NCBI RefSeq assembly: GCF_900105945.1
Contig: NZ_FNSO01000002.1
Span: 62,001 to 126,000 of the forward strand
Reading direction: 5' to 3'
From: Amycolatopsis tolypomycina
Lineage (GTDB): Bacteria > Actinomycetota > Actinomycetes > Mycobacteriales > Pseudonocardiaceae
DNA length: 64,000 nt
Both the position numbers and the translations under genes were made by a program. Shown one piece after another: positions 40,590 to 54,222 of the stretch. The notes beneath the pieces are model-generated. The model had not been told where the DNA came from. It ran no database searches and saw only the letters and a program-made list of their open reading frames with translations. The stretch's first letter is position 1. Every line of letters starts with the position of its first letter.

Positions 40590-42149
40590 ATGACCCGGCG
40601 CGCGCTCGTGCTCGTCGCAACCCTGTTCCTCGCCCTCGCCGGCGCCGCAAGCGCGGACGCGGCCACCACCCAGCCGACCTTCCTCACCTTCTACGGCTGG
40701 TGGGACAACACCCCGCCCGGCGGGGACATCGCCTACCCGCAGATCCACGACACCGCGGGCGGCAAGGGCACCTACACCGACCCGATCACCTTCGCCACCA
40801 GCAGCGACGAGCTGAAGCCCGGCACCAAGGTCTGGGTCCCGCGGGTGAAGAAGTACTTCATCATGGAGGACGGCTGCGACGAGTGTTCCGACGACTGGAA
40901 CAGCGAAGGCCCGAACGGCGGCCCCGGCCTGCGCCACATCGACCTCTGGCTCGGCGGCCAGGGCGGCAGCGCCTTCGACGCGATCGACTGCGAAGACGCG
41001 CTCACGCACTACAACCCCGACAACACCCCGGTCATGGAGCCGGTCGTCGTCGACCCGCCCTCGAACGAGCCGTACGACCCGACGCCGATCTTCGACACCA
41101 GCACCGGTGAGTGCTACGGCGGCGCGCAGCCGAACACCACGGTCGGCCAGTACCGCAACAACTCCACCGGCACCTGCCTGGCCGCCCCGAGCAGCGGCAC
41201 GACGCTGAAGGTGGCCGCCTGCACCGGAACCGCCGAGCAGCGGTTCACCTTCCACGGCGCGTTCCTCGTGATCAACGACAGGTGCGCGGGCATCTCCGGC
41301 AGCTCGATCGTGCTGCAGACCTGCACCGGCGGCCCGGCACAGCAGTGGTCGATCAACCCCGACGGCACCATCTCCGACATCCAGAGCAGCAGCAAGTGCT
41401 TCCGCGCCTCCAGCACCACGCTCACCGCGGGCAGCTGCTCCGGCACCGCTGCCCGCTGGACGTTCACCCCGGCCGCCACCTCGGGCCTCACCGTGACGCC
41501 GTCGTCGGTGTCGGTCGCGCCGGGCGCTTCGGCGACGGCCACCGTGACCTCCGCCGAGGCCGCCACGCTCTCCGCGAGCGGCGCTCCCGCGGGCGTGACC
41601 GTGTCCTTCTCCCCCGCGTCGGTGCCGGCCGGCGGGACCTCGACCGTCACGGTCGCCGCCGCGGCCACCGCGGCCCCCGGCTCGGCGACGATCACCCTCA
41701 CCGGCGGCACGAAGACGGCCTCGATGAGTGTCACCGTGACCGGCGGCTCGGAAGCCCTGCTCTCACAAGGGAAGCCCGCGACGGCGTCCTCCCTCGAATC
41801 GTCGTCGTACCCGGCGGGCGCGGCCTTCGACGGCAACCTGACGAGCACGCGCTGGGCGTCCAAGGAGGGCAGCAACGCGGAGTGGCTGCGCGTCGACCTC
41901 GGCGCGGCGAAGTCCGTCACGCACGTCAAGCTGAGCTGGGAAGCCGCGTACGGCAAGGCCTACAGCATCCAGACGTCCGCCGACGGCACGACCTGGACGA
42001 CGATCTACACCACCACGAGCGGCAACGGCGGCACGGACGACCTCACCGGCCTGACCGGCACCGGCCGGTACGTCCGGATGAACGGCGTCACGCGCGGCAC
42101 GTCGTACGGCTACTCGCTGTACGAGATGCAGGTGTACGGACCGGCATAG
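40590..42149 (+). CDS. Secreted multidomain protein: 3D/barrel-like domain, ricin lectin, F5/8C module
   Basis: A 519-aa secreted protein. After a signal peptide (VLVATLFLALAGAASADA) residues 25-155 form a Cys/Asp-rich domain (FYGWWDNTPPGGDIAYPQIHD..DELKPGTKVWVPRVKKYFIMEDGCDEC..HIDLWLGG) that looks like a small double-psi-barrel (3D-type) domain; I am not sure of this. A ricin-type beta-trefoil follows (about 170-300, with QxW-like QRFTF and AQQWSINPDG), then a beta-sandwich linker and a C-terminal F5/8C module (about 395-519). It probably binds or acts on polysaccharide. ATG at 40590 has CCCCGGAGG. Confidence 0.82.
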   Translation: MTRRALVLVATLFLALAGAASADAATTQPTFLTFYGWWDNTPPGGDIAYPQIHDTAGGKGTYTDPITFATSSDELKPGTKVWVPRVKKYFIMEDGCDECSDDWNSEGPNGGPGLRHIDLWLGGQGGSAFDAIDCEDALTHYNPDNTPVMEPVVVDPPSNEPYDPTPIFDTSTGECYGGAQPNTTVGQYRNNSTGTCLAAPSSGTTLKVAACTGTAEQRFTFHGAFLVINDRCAGISGSSIVLQTCTGGPAQQWSINPDGTISDIQSSSKCFRASSTTLTAGSCSGTAARWTFTPAATSGLTVTPSSVSVAPGASATATVTSAEAATLSASGAPAGVTVSFSPASVPAGGTSTVTVAAAATAAPGSATITLTGGTKTASMSVTVTGGSEALLSQGKPATASSLESSSYPAGAAFDGNLTSTRWASKEGSNAEWLRVDLGAAKSVTHVKLSWEAAYGKAYSIQTSADGTTWTTIYTTTSGNGGTDDLTGLTGTGRYVRMNGVTRGTSYGYSLYEMQVYGPA

Positions 42150-42225
42150 TTGCCAGACCGGCAACAGGGTTTGCCTTCTCGGGGACGTTGTCCGCATGCT
42201 CGGAGGACGTCCTTGAGGAGGAACC

Positions 42226-42849
42226 ATGTCCCACGACCACCCGATGACCGTCGACGCCATGCTCAAGCAGGACTTCTGGGAAGCGCTGTACCAGCGTGAC
42301 GAGCACCGGATCTGGAGCGGGAACGTCAACGTCAACCTGCGCACCGAGGTCGAAGGGCTGAAACCCGGGCACGCGCTCGACCTCGGCAGCGGCGAGGGCG
42401 GCGACGCGATCTGGCTCGCGAAGCAGGGCTGGACGGTCGACGGTGTCGACATCTCGACCATCGCGCTCGCCCGCGCCGCGGAAGCCGCCGCCGAGGCGGG
42501 CGTGACCGTGAACTGGCTGCACCGCAACATCCTCGAGTGGCGGCCGGAAGCGCAGTACGACCTGGTCTCGGCGCAGTACATGCACCTCCCGCCGGACCTG
42601 CGCCGCGACGTCTTCACGGCGGCCGCGGCGGCGCTCCGGCCGGGCGGCTCGCTGCTGGTCGTCGGGCACTCGCCGAAGGCCATGCGGCAGTTCGACGGCC
42701 AGAAGCCGCCGGAGGAGCTGTACTTCGAGCCCGAGGAGATCACCGGCTACCTCGGCGACCCGTGGCAGTGGGTGGTCGAGACGTGCGAGACACGCGGCGA
42801 GGGCCACCACACCGACGCCGTCTACCGCGCGCGGCGCCTGGAGTCCTGA
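42226..42849 (+). CDS. Class I SAM-dependent methyltransferase
   Basis: A 207-aa methyltransferase of the Methyltransf_25/TehB-like group. SAM motif I is ALDLGSGEGGDAIWLA, the acidic residue is D in VDGVDIST, and the post-II segment is YDLVSAQYMHLPPDLR. Small enzymes of this type act on small molecules or oxyanions; the substrate is unknown. ATG at 42226 has GAGGAGGAA. It is followed by a perfect palindrome that ends the transcript. Confidence 0.88.
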   Translation: MSHDHPMTVDAMLKQDFWEALYQRDEHRIWSGNVNVNLRTEVEGLKPGHALDLGSGEGGDAIWLAKQGWTVDGVDISTIALARAAEAAAEAGVTVNWLHRNILEWRPEAQYDLVSAQYMHLPPDLRRDVFTAAAAALRPGGSLLVVGHSPKAMRQFDGQKPPEELYFEPEEITGYLGDPWQWVVETCETRGEGHHTDAVYRARRLES

Positions 42850-42853
42850 CCCG

Positions 42854-42891
42854 CGAACGGGGGCACTTTCACGTGAAAGTGCCCCCGTTCG
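42854..42891. terminator. 38-nt perfect palindrome between convergent genes
   Basis: CGAACGGGGGCACTTTCAC (42854-42872) and its exact complement (42873-42891) meet without a loop. It separates the methyltransferase and the S1 protease and probably terminates both; it may also be a repetitive extragenic palindrome. Confidence 0.75.
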
Positions 42892-42899
42892 GGAGTGGA

Positions 42900-43916
42900 T
42901 CAGGCGAGCTCGAGGCCGTAGGCCTGCAGCTCGAGGGTGAGCGGGTAGAAGTAGCTGGTCTGGGTGTCGCCGCCGGACAGCGTGCCGAGGCCCTTCGAGC
43001 CGTCGTACGCGGGGCCGCCGGAGTCGCCGTGGTCGGTGTGCGCGGTGGTGCCGAACTCGTGGTTGAGCACGCCGACGTCGAAGTTGACCGACTCGTCGAC
43101 CGAGGTCACCTCGCCGCTGCCGCCGCCGGTGGTCGAGCCCTGCTTCTGGATCTGCTCGCCCACGGTCGGCGTGGCCGCGCTGGTGATCTGCTGGCCGGTG
43201 TTGATCTCGCCGGGGCCGGTGCCGTTCGGGCGGGTCAGCAGGCCGGAGTCGGCGCCGGGGCAGTCGCTTTCGACGACCTGCGCGCCGGAGACGTCGCCGC
43301 CGGACCAGGTGCCGCCGAGGTTGGTGCAGTGGCCCGCGGTGAGCAGGAACGGCGAGCCGCCGCGGGTCACGTTGAAGCCGAGCGAGCAGCGGCCCTGGCT
43401 GTTCTGGATCGCGTCGCCGTCGGCGATGTACAGCTCCAGCTTCCCGGTGCGGTGCTCGACGCGGACGCTGTCGCCGTACTTCGCGGCGGCCGCGGAGACC
43501 TTGTCGGCGGCCTCCTTGCCGGCCGCGTCGTAGACCTTCACCACGACCTGGTTGGTCTTGGTGTCGATGCCCCACGCGGTCTGCGGCACGTTCTTGACCG
43601 CGTCCAGCTCGTTCTTGACGCTCGTGAGCGCGGCGAAGGTGTGCTTGACCTTCTTCGCGGTGAAGCCGGCGGCCTGCACCTGCTGCATCGCGGCGTCGTC
43701 GACGACGTTCACGACGGCCTTGCCGTTCTCGAGGTAGATGCCGCCGGACGCGGCGCCGAGGGCGTTCGCGACCTGGGTGGCGCCGGTGATGGCGTGGGCC
43801 TGCAGCTCGGCGAAGGCCAGCGGGGACGCGGTGGCCACCGAAGCACAAACACCGCTGGTCAGCGCGGCGGCCGACAAGACGGCGAAGGTCTTGAGAGCGG
43901 TCTTCCGGGGAGTCAT
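42900..43916 (-). CDS. Secreted S1-family serine protease with prodomain (streptogrisin-like)
   Basis: A 338-aa preproprotease. The signal peptide covers about 1-30, the alpha-lytic-type prodomain about 35-165 (GGIYLENGKAVVNVVDDAA, VVVKVYDAAGKEAAD), and the mature chymotrypsin-like protease starts near residue 168. Catalytic residues are H196 in LLTAGHC, D223 in GADSG and S299 in HGDSGGPAYDG; C177/C197 make the usual disulfide. ATG at 43916 has GGAGGAAG. A 15-bp palindrome lies 78-92 nt upstream. Confidence 0.9.
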   Translation of the reverse strand: MTPRKTALKTFAVLSAAALTSGVCASVATASPLAFAELQAHAITGATQVANALGAASGGIYLENGKAVVNVVDDAAMQQVQAAGFTAKKVKHTFAALTSVKNELDAVKNVPQTAWGIDTKTNQVVVKVYDAAGKEAADKVSAAAAKYGDSVRVEHRTGKLELYIADGDAIQNSQGRCSLGFNVTRGGSPFLLTAGHCTNLGGTWSGGDVSGAQVVESDCPGADSGLLTRPNGTGPGEINTGQQITSAATPTVGEQIQKQGSTTGGGSGEVTSVDESVNFDVGVLNHEFGTTAHTDHGDSGGPAYDGSKGLGTLSGGDTQTSYFYPLTLELQAYGLELA

Positions 43917-43993
43917 CAACTTCCTCCAGGGTTGCCGTTGAAGCCTGTGCCGACACTTTCGTTGCCAGGCAACCAACGCACTACCGACGAAGG

Positions 43994-46689
<2,696 letters not shown>

Positions 46690-46748
46690 ACGGCGTTACC
46701 CCGGCGGAGGCGATACTCGGGGTCGCACCCGGTATCGGAGGGAGTTCC

Positions 46749-46979
46749 GTGAAACTGACGGTCTACGGCGCGAGCTGGTGCCCGGACGTGAAGCGCAGCC
46801 GCGCGCTGCTCGACCGCGAAGGCGTCGAGTACGCCTACGTGGACGTCGAGGCGGACGCGGAGGCCGAGCGCCGCGTCCGCGAGCTGCAGGACGGCGCCCG
46901 CCGGATCCCGGCCATCGTCTGGGCGGACGGCTCGTTCCTGGTCGAGCCGTCCGACGAAGAGCTGAGCGCGCGGTTGTGA
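46749..46979 (+). CDS. Glutaredoxin-like protein, monothiol motif
   Basis: A 76-aa thioredoxin-fold protein of the NrdH/mycoredoxin kind: KLTVYGASWCPDVKRSRALLDREGV, IPAIVWADGSFLVEP with the cis-Pro. The active site reads CPDV, so the second Cys of CxxC is missing and it would act only by a monothiol mechanism. GTG at 46749 has GGAGGGAG upstream; GATACT at about 46709 is a possible -10. Its stop overlaps the next gene's start (GTGA). Confidence 0.82.
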   Translation: MKLTVYGASWCPDVKRSRALLDREGVEYAYVDVEADAEAERRVRELQDGARRIPAIVWADGSFLVEPSDEELSARL

Positions 46980-47920
46980 AGCTGCTGCGCGAACTGCCCC
47001 TGGGCACGCGCGTGGTGGTGCGCTACCGCATCGAGGGCGGCTTCACCGATGCGCTCGGCAACCTCGTCGCCCGCGACGAGACGACGTGCACGGTGGAGAC
47101 GCGGCGCGGCCCGGTCGTGGTCGCGTTCGACGCCGTCGCGCTCGCCAAGCCCGTGCCCCCGCCGCCGGTCCGGAAGTCGCGGTTCGACGAGCTGGTCGCC
47201 AAGGCGGAGGCGGAATCCGTCGACGGCTGGGACTTCTCCTGGCTCGACGGCCGCGCCACCGAGGAGCGTCCTTCCTGGGGCTACCAACGGCTGCTGGGCG
47301 CCCGGCTCGGCGGCGTCGAGGCGGCCCTCGACCTGGAAACCGGCGGCGGCGAAGTCCTCGACGGGTGTCCGTCCCTGCCGCCGCTGATGATCGCGACGGA
47401 GTCCTGGCCGCCGAACGTCGCGAAGGCGTCGGCCCGCCTTCGCGCGCGCGGGGTGGTCGTCGTGGCCACCGACGGCATCCCGTTCGGGGACAACGTGTTC
47501 GACCTCGTCTCCAGCCGCCACCCGGTGACGACCGACTGGCCCGGCATCGCCCGCGTCCTGCGTCCCGGCGGGACGTACTTCTCCCAGCAGGTCGGCCCGG
47601 CGAGCGTGTTCGAGCTGGTCGAGTTCTTCCTCGGCCCGCAACCGGAGGAAGCGCGCGACAGCCGTCACCCCGACCGGGCGGTGCGGGAAGCCGAAGCGGC
47701 GGGCCTCGAGGTGGTCGACCTGCGCGCGGAGTCGCTGCGCACCGAGTTCTTCGACGTCGGCGCGGTGGTCTACTTCCTGCGCAAGGTGATCTGGATGGTG
47801 CCGGGCTTCACGGTCGGGCAGTTCCGGGAAAAGCTGCGCGAGCTGCACGAACGCCTCGAGCACGACGGCCCGTTCGTCGCTTACACGACGAGGTTCCTCA
47901 TCGAGGCCCGGAAGCCTTGA
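46976..47920 (+). CDS. Methyltransferase-like protein
   Basis: A 314-aa protein. An N-terminal beta domain of about 65 residues (LPLGTRVVVRYRIEGGFTDALG) precedes a SAM-methyltransferase-like domain with LDLETGGGEVLDGCP in place of motif I (usually E.GxGxG), SRHPVTTDWPGIARVLRPGGTYFSQQVGP and a C-terminal KVIWMVPGF segment typical of Methyltransf_11 relatives. GTG at 46976 overlaps the glutaredoxin stop, so the two are coupled. The 3' end overlaps the TetR gene by 23 nt. Confidence 0.8.
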   Translation: MKLLRELPLGTRVVVRYRIEGGFTDALGNLVARDETTCTVETRRGPVVVAFDAVALAKPVPPPPVRKSRFDELVAKAEAESVDGWDFSWLDGRATEERPSWGYQRLLGARLGGVEAALDLETGGGEVLDGCPSLPPLMIATESWPPNVAKASARLRARGVVVVATDGIPFGDNVFDLVSSRHPVTTDWPGIARVLRPGGTYFSQQVGPASVFELVEFFLGPQPEEARDSRHPDRAVREAEAAGLEVVDLRAESLRTEFFDVGAVVYFLRKVIWMVPGFTVGQFREKLRELHERLEHDGPFVAYTTRFLIEARKP

Positions 47921-48698
47921 CGATCGCCGCTTCGACGCCGTCGAGCAGCAGCTCCAGGCCCGCCTCGAACGACAGCCGCGCCTCGCGCTCGAGGTAGGGC
48001 TCGTCGGAGCCGGACGCCTCGTACTCGCCCTCCTCCCCCAGCCGCGCCACCGTCGGGAACCGCTGCGTCAGATCGGGTGCCAGCTCGCCGAGCAGCGCCG
48101 ACCGCGCGGACCACCAGTCCTCTTCGGACTGTCCCGTCTCGCGCGCCGCCTGCCGCGACTCCGCCGCCGCCTGGACCGAGCCGCGGACGACGTTGAACAG
48201 GGCCGCCACCACCCAGCGCACCCGGGACAGCGGCAGCCCGGTCGACGCCAGGACGGACAGCAGCGTCTCCTGCACGTGGAACTCCCCCGGCCCGAGCACC
48301 GGCCGCGCCGGCGAGACCTGCAGCAGCCACGGGTGCCGCAGGTGCAGGTCCCACAGGGCGGCGGCCAACGACAGCGCCGCCGAACGCCACCCGTCGGAAG
48401 CGGGGAAGGACGACGGCAGCTCGCCCAGCGTCCGGTCGTACATGAGGTCGACCAGCTCGGTCTTGCCCGGCACGTACGTGTACAGCGCCATCGCCGTGCG
48501 GCCGAGCCGCTCCCCGACCGAACGCATCGACAGCGCCGGCATGCCGTCGGCGTCGGCGATCTCGATCGCCGCGGCGACGATCGCCTCGACGGACAGGCCC
48601 GGCTTGGGTCCCGGGCCCGTGCGCGGCGCCACCACCCGCGGCCCCCACAGCAGCTCCATGGACCGGCGGGCGTCGCCCTGACCCGCGAAGACGACCAC
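47898..48698 (-). CDS. TetR-family regulator (TetR_C-type ligand domain)
   Basis: A 266-aa regulator resembling TetR/AcrR proteins that control drug resistance. HTH: VEAIVAAAIEIADADGMPALSMRSVGERLGRTAMALYTYVPGKTEL, followed by a C-terminal domain with HPWLLQVSPARPVLGP typical of the TetR_C_11-like group. GTG at 48698 has AAGGAGT 7 nt upstream. It is divergent from the UvrA-like ATPase gene, its likely target, and overlaps the convergent methyltransferase gene. Confidence 0.88.
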   Translation of the reverse strand: MVVFAGQGDARRSMELLWGPRVVAPRTGPGPKPGLSVEAIVAAAIEIADADGMPALSMRSVGERLGRTAMALYTYVPGKTELVDLMYDRTLGELPSSFPASDGWRSAALSLAAALWDLHLRHPWLLQVSPARPVLGPGEFHVQETLLSVLASTGLPLSRVRWVVAALFNVVRGSVQAAAESRQAARETGQSEEDWWSARSALLGELAPDLTQRFPTVARLGEEGEYEASGSDEPYLEREARLSFEAGLELLLDGVEAAIVKASGPR

Positions 48699-48712
48699 CT
48701 TGCCGACTCCTT

Positions 48713-48759
48713 ACACCCTAAAGTAATGTACGCTGAAGAATCACTTTACAGCCTAAAGT
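48713..48759. promoter_or_regulatory. TetR-type operator of the UvrA-like locus
   Basis: ACTTTA-CAGCC-TAAAGT at 48743-48759 is a perfect 6-bp inverted repeat 15 nt before the UvrA-like start. A second TAAAGTA lies at 48718-48725 within TACACCCTAAAGTAATGTA. The AT-rich TAAAGTAATGTAC segment probably carries the promoters. Confidence 0.65.
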
Positions 48760-48774
48760 ATCAAGAAGGACGGT

Positions 48775-51044
<2,270 letters not shown>

Positions 51045-51048
<4 letters not shown>

Positions 51049-51863
51049 AGCCGACCGGTCTGCTCGAGGTGACGGCGGTGCGGCGGGTGACGCCGCGGGT
51101 GGTGCGGGTGACCTTCACCGGCGCCGGGCTCGATTCCCTCGAGCCGTGGCCCGACCAGCAGCTCAAGCTGCTCTTCCCGCCACCGGGACGGCCGGTGCGG
51201 CTGCCGTCGGCCGACGACGACGTCATGCGCTGGTACCAGGCGTACCTGGCGATCCCGGCCGAGGAGCGCCCGGTGATGCGCAGCTACACCGTGCGCTCGC
51301 ACGATCGCGAGACGATCGACGTCGACTTCGTCCTGCACTCCGGCGCGGCGGGGCCGGCCACCGCGTGGGCGGCCCGGGCGGCGGTGGGTGACGTCCTCGG
51401 CCGGTACGGCCCGGACCCCGCCTACCGGCGGCCACTGTCCACAGCGGACACGCTGCTGTGCGCGGGCGACGAGACGGCGATCCCGGCCATCGCGTCCCTG
51501 TTGTCCGAAGTGGACAATGCGGTGGCGTTCGTCGAGGTCGCGGACGCGGCGGAGGAGCAGCCGCTGCCCGGCGAGGTGCACTGGCTGCACCGGAACGGCG
51601 CCGAACACGGCAGCCTGCTCCTGGCGGCGGTGCGCGAGGCGGCTTGGCCTTCCGGTTCGGTGACGGCGTGGCTGGCGGGTGAAGCGGGCGTGGTGCGTTC
51701 GCTGCGACGGCACCTCGTCGGCGAGCGCGGCCTGGCCAAGAACGCCGTCGAGTTCACCGGTTACTGGCGCCGCAGCCTGACCCAGGACGACGCCCCGACC
51801 CCGGAAGACCTGGCCGACGCGGCGGAGAAGCTGGAAGACTCGGCCGGGTGGAAGGGGAACTGA
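51045..51863 (+). CDS. Siderophore-interacting (flavin ferric-reductase) protein
   Basis: A 272-aa SIP/ViuB-family flavoprotein that would reduce ferric siderophore in the cytoplasm. N-terminal FAD domain: VRRVTPRVVRVTFTGAGL and MRSYTVRSHDRETIDVDFVLH; C-terminal NAD(P)H domain: TLLCAGDETAIPAIASLL and VTAWLAGEAGVVRSLRRHL, ending FTGYWRRS. GTG at 51045 overlaps the UvrA-like stop, so it is coupled to that gene. No siderophore receptor is nearby; in this setting it may serve as a general flavin reductase. Confidence 0.88.
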
Positions 51864-52720
51864 CGGCATCGGGCATCGACCCGGCGGCGGTGGTGACGGC
51901 CGAGGAGATCGGCGGCGGAACGTACAACCGGGCGATCCGCCTGGTGCTGGCGGCCGGACGGCGGCTGGTGCTCAAGATCGCGCCGTCCGGCCCCGGCCTG
52001 ACGTACGAGCACGACCTGCTGGCGACGGAGGCGGAGTACTACCGCCTGGCGTCCGGGCCGCTGCCGTCGGTGATGGGCGCGGGGCCGGAGTTCCTGCTGA
52101 TGACGGAGGTGCCGGGCGAGCCGTGGAACCGCACGCCCGGCGCCGGCCCGCACCTGCGCCGCGAACTGGGCGCGATCGTGGCCCGCCTGCACGAAACGAC
52201 CGGCCCCGGCTTCGGCTACCTCCAGGATCCGCTGCACCCGACGTGGCCCTCGGCGTTTCGGGCGATGGTGGACGCGGTCCTGGCGGACGCCGTCCGTTAC
52301 GGCGTCCGCCTGCCGCGCCCGGCGGCGGAGATCGCGCACCTGGTGCGGCGGCGCGAGCCGCTGCTGGAGCCGGTGACGACGCCGGTGCTGGTCCACTTCG
52401 ACCTGTGGCAGGGCAACATCCTCCTCGACGGCGACAGCGTCTCGGGCATCATCGACGCCGAGCGCGCGTTCTGGGGCGACCCGGTGGCGGAGTTCGTGTC
52501 CCTGACGCTGTTCCACGACCTGGATGCACCCTTGCTGGAGGGCTACGGCGCGGGCCACTTCGACGCCCCGGCCCGGCGACGGCTGACGTTGTACCGGGTG
52601 TACCTGGGCTTGATCATGCTGGTGGAAATGGTGCCGCGGCAGGACACGAACGCGGACCGCGAGCGGTTCGTTGCGGCGTGGCTGGCTTCGAACCTGGACT
52701 CGGCCCAGCGGGCGCTGTGA
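51848..52720 (+). CDS. Aminoglycoside phosphotransferase (APH)-family kinase
   Basis: A 290-aa APH/choline-kinase-fold protein. The catalytic loop VHFDLWQGNILLDGD carries the Asp base and Asn metal ligand, and IIDAERAFWGDP the DxE metal segment. The N-lobe shows GGGTYNRAIRL and VLKIAPSG with the ATP Lys. Such enzymes phosphorylate antibiotics or small alcohols; the substrate is not evident. The GTG at 51848 overlaps the SIP gene by 16 nt, so it belongs to the same operon and supports a drug-response role. Confidence 0.87.
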   Translation: MEGELTASGIDPAAVVTAEEIGGGTYNRAIRLVLAAGRRLVLKIAPSGPGLTYEHDLLATEAEYYRLASGPLPSVMGAGPEFLLMTEVPGEPWNRTPGAGPHLRRELGAIVARLHETTGPGFGYLQDPLHPTWPSAFRAMVDAVLADAVRYGVRLPRPAAEIAHLVRRREPLLEPVTTPVLVHFDLWQGNILLDGDSVSGIIDAERAFWGDPVAEFVSLTLFHDLDAPLLEGYGAGHFDAPARRRLTLYRVYLGLIMLVEMVPRQDTNADRERFVAAWLASNLDSAQRAL

Positions 52721-52731
52721 CCGCAAGCCGC

Positions 52732-53370
52732 TCACGTGAACACCAGCGAAACCAGCTCGTCCACGAACGGCTCCACCAGCTCCGCCCCGGTCCGGTTCAG
52801 GGCACTGTGGAACAACGCGACCCGTCCGTGCGCCCCGACGAACACCACCGCCGCCGCGCGGCCGGGGGTCACGCGCAGCTCGTGGCCCGCCTCGACGCAG
52901 CGTTCGAAGCCCGCTGTCAGCCGGTCGATCACGTCCAGGAGCGGGCCCGTCGGGCGGGCGCCGGACTCCAGCCCGGACGCGCCGTTCGCCAGCATCAACC
53001 GGTAATGGCCCGGGTTGTCCATCGCGAACGCGCAGTACGCGTGAATCTGCGCCCGTACCCGGCCGACGACGTCGGTTTCGCCGATTGACTCCTCCGCCGC
53101 GCGCATCGAATCCCGCAGCCGGGCGTATTCGTGGTCGAGCAATCCGCGGACCAATTCCGCACGATCGGAGAAATGCTGGTAGATGCTCGCCGGGGCGATG
53201 CCGACGGCGCGGGCGACGCCGCGGATCGTCAGCCCGTCCTCGCCCCCGAGCTCGGCGAGCAACCGGCCGGCCGCGGCCAGGATCTCACCGCGCAACCGTT
53301 CGCCTTCGCCCCAGCGGTTTCTCGTCCGACCCATTCCCGCTTCGACGCGTTCCGCCACCCGCCTATTCAT
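52732..53370 (-). CDS. TetR-family regulator
   Basis: A 212-aa regulator: HTH GEILAAAGRLLAELGGEDGLTIRGVARAVGIAPASIYQHFSDRAELVR, C-terminal TetR_C_13-like domain with HYRLMLANG. ATG at 53370 is used; ATG at 53334 (GRTRNRWGEGE) is a plausible later start. It is convergent with the APH gene and lies 46 bp downstream of an SDR gene on the same strand. Its target is not clear. Confidence 0.85.
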   Translation of the reverse strand: MNRRVAERVEAGMGRTRNRWGEGERLRGEILAAAGRLLAELGGEDGLTIRGVARAVGIAPASIYQHFSDRAELVRGLLDHEYARLRDSMRAAEESIGETDVVGRVRAQIHAYCAFAMDNPGHYRLMLANGASGLESGARPTGPLLDVIDRLTAGFERCVEAGHELRVTPGRAAAVVFVGAHGRVALFHSALNRTGAELVEPFVDELVSLVFT

Positions 53371-53416
53371 ACGCCCGCGGCGGACGGCGCCGTATTCCGG
53401 GGTGCGGAAAACGCCT

Positions 53417-54121
53417 TCAGGAAACCAGCGAGGGGTACAGCGCGGGAAGATCGGCGGCGAGCCCGGCCCGCACGTTCCTGCTGAGGTCGTCGGCGAGCAC
53501 CTCGAACCGGCCCTCCGCGACCCCGTCCAGCGCCAGTCCCGCCACGACCGCCGGGTCGCTCTTCGGGCCGTCGACGCCCTTGGCCATGTCGGTGTCCATG
53601 TACCCGACGTGCAGCGCCGTCACCTGCGTCTTCTGCCGCGCCAGCTCCAGGCGCAGCGCGTTGGTCAGCGACCAGGCCGCGGACTTCGCCGCGGAGTAGG
53701 CCGCGACCTGCGGTGCGGTGAACCAGGACAGCACCGACAGCACGTTGAGCACCGCGCCACCGCCGTTGCGCTCGAGGACCGGCGCGAACTCGCGCGTCAC
53801 GGCGAGCGTGCCGAAGTAGTGCGTGTCCATCTCCAGCCGGATGTCCTCGAGGGACCCGCCGAGCAGCGACGCCCCGGTCGACGAGCCGGCGTTGTTCACC
53901 AGCAGCGTGACGTCGCCCGCGGCGGCCACGGCTTCGCGGATCGACGCCGGATCCGTGACGTCGAGGCGCAGCGGAACCACGCCCGGCAGGTCGATGGACT
54001 CGGGATTCCGCGCGGCCGCGTACACCTTGGCCGCGCCGCGCTCCAGCAGTGCCGCGGCGAACCGGCGGCCGAGTCCCCGGTTCGCTCCGGTGACCAGTGC
54101 CACCGCACCCGTGATGTCCAT
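53417..54121 (-). CDS. SDR-family oxidoreductase
   Basis: A 234-aa classical SDR: VTGANRGLGRRFAAALLERG, LLVNNAGSSTG, catalytic Ser in NVLSVLSW and YSAAKSAAWSLTNALRLELA. Members of this type next to HxlR regulators often reduce quinones or small carbonyls. ATG at 54121 has AGAGGAG 6 nt upstream. It is divergent from the HxlR gene with two palindromes between them. Confidence 0.9.
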   Translation of the reverse strand: MDITGAVALVTGANRGLGRRFAAALLERGAAKVYAAARNPESIDLPGVVPLRLDVTDPASIREAVAAAGDVTLLVNNAGSSTGASLLGGSLEDIRLEMDTHYFGTLAVTREFAPVLERNGGGAVLNVLSVLSWFTAPQVAAYSAAKSAAWSLTNALRLELARQKTQVTALHVGYMDTDMAKGVDGPKSDPAVVAGLALDGVAEGRFEVLADDLSRNVRAGLAADLPALYPSLVS

Positions 54122-54143
54122 GACGAGCTCCTCTCGCACCTGG

Positions 54144-54202
54144 CTTGCTCGTTGCAAGCTAGCCGAAACCGACTCTACGACGTAAACTTGCTCCGAGCAA
54201 GT
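54144..54202. promoter_or_regulatory. Two HxlR-type operators between divergent genes
   Basis: CTTGC-TCGTT-GCAAG (54144-54158) and ACTTGCT-CCG-AGCAAGT (54186-54202) are related inverted repeats sharing CTTGCTC. The first is next to the SDR start and the second next to the HxlR start, so the adjacent HxlR protein probably represses both. Confidence 0.75.
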
Positions 54203-54222
54203 CAGGTCGAAGGGATCACACG

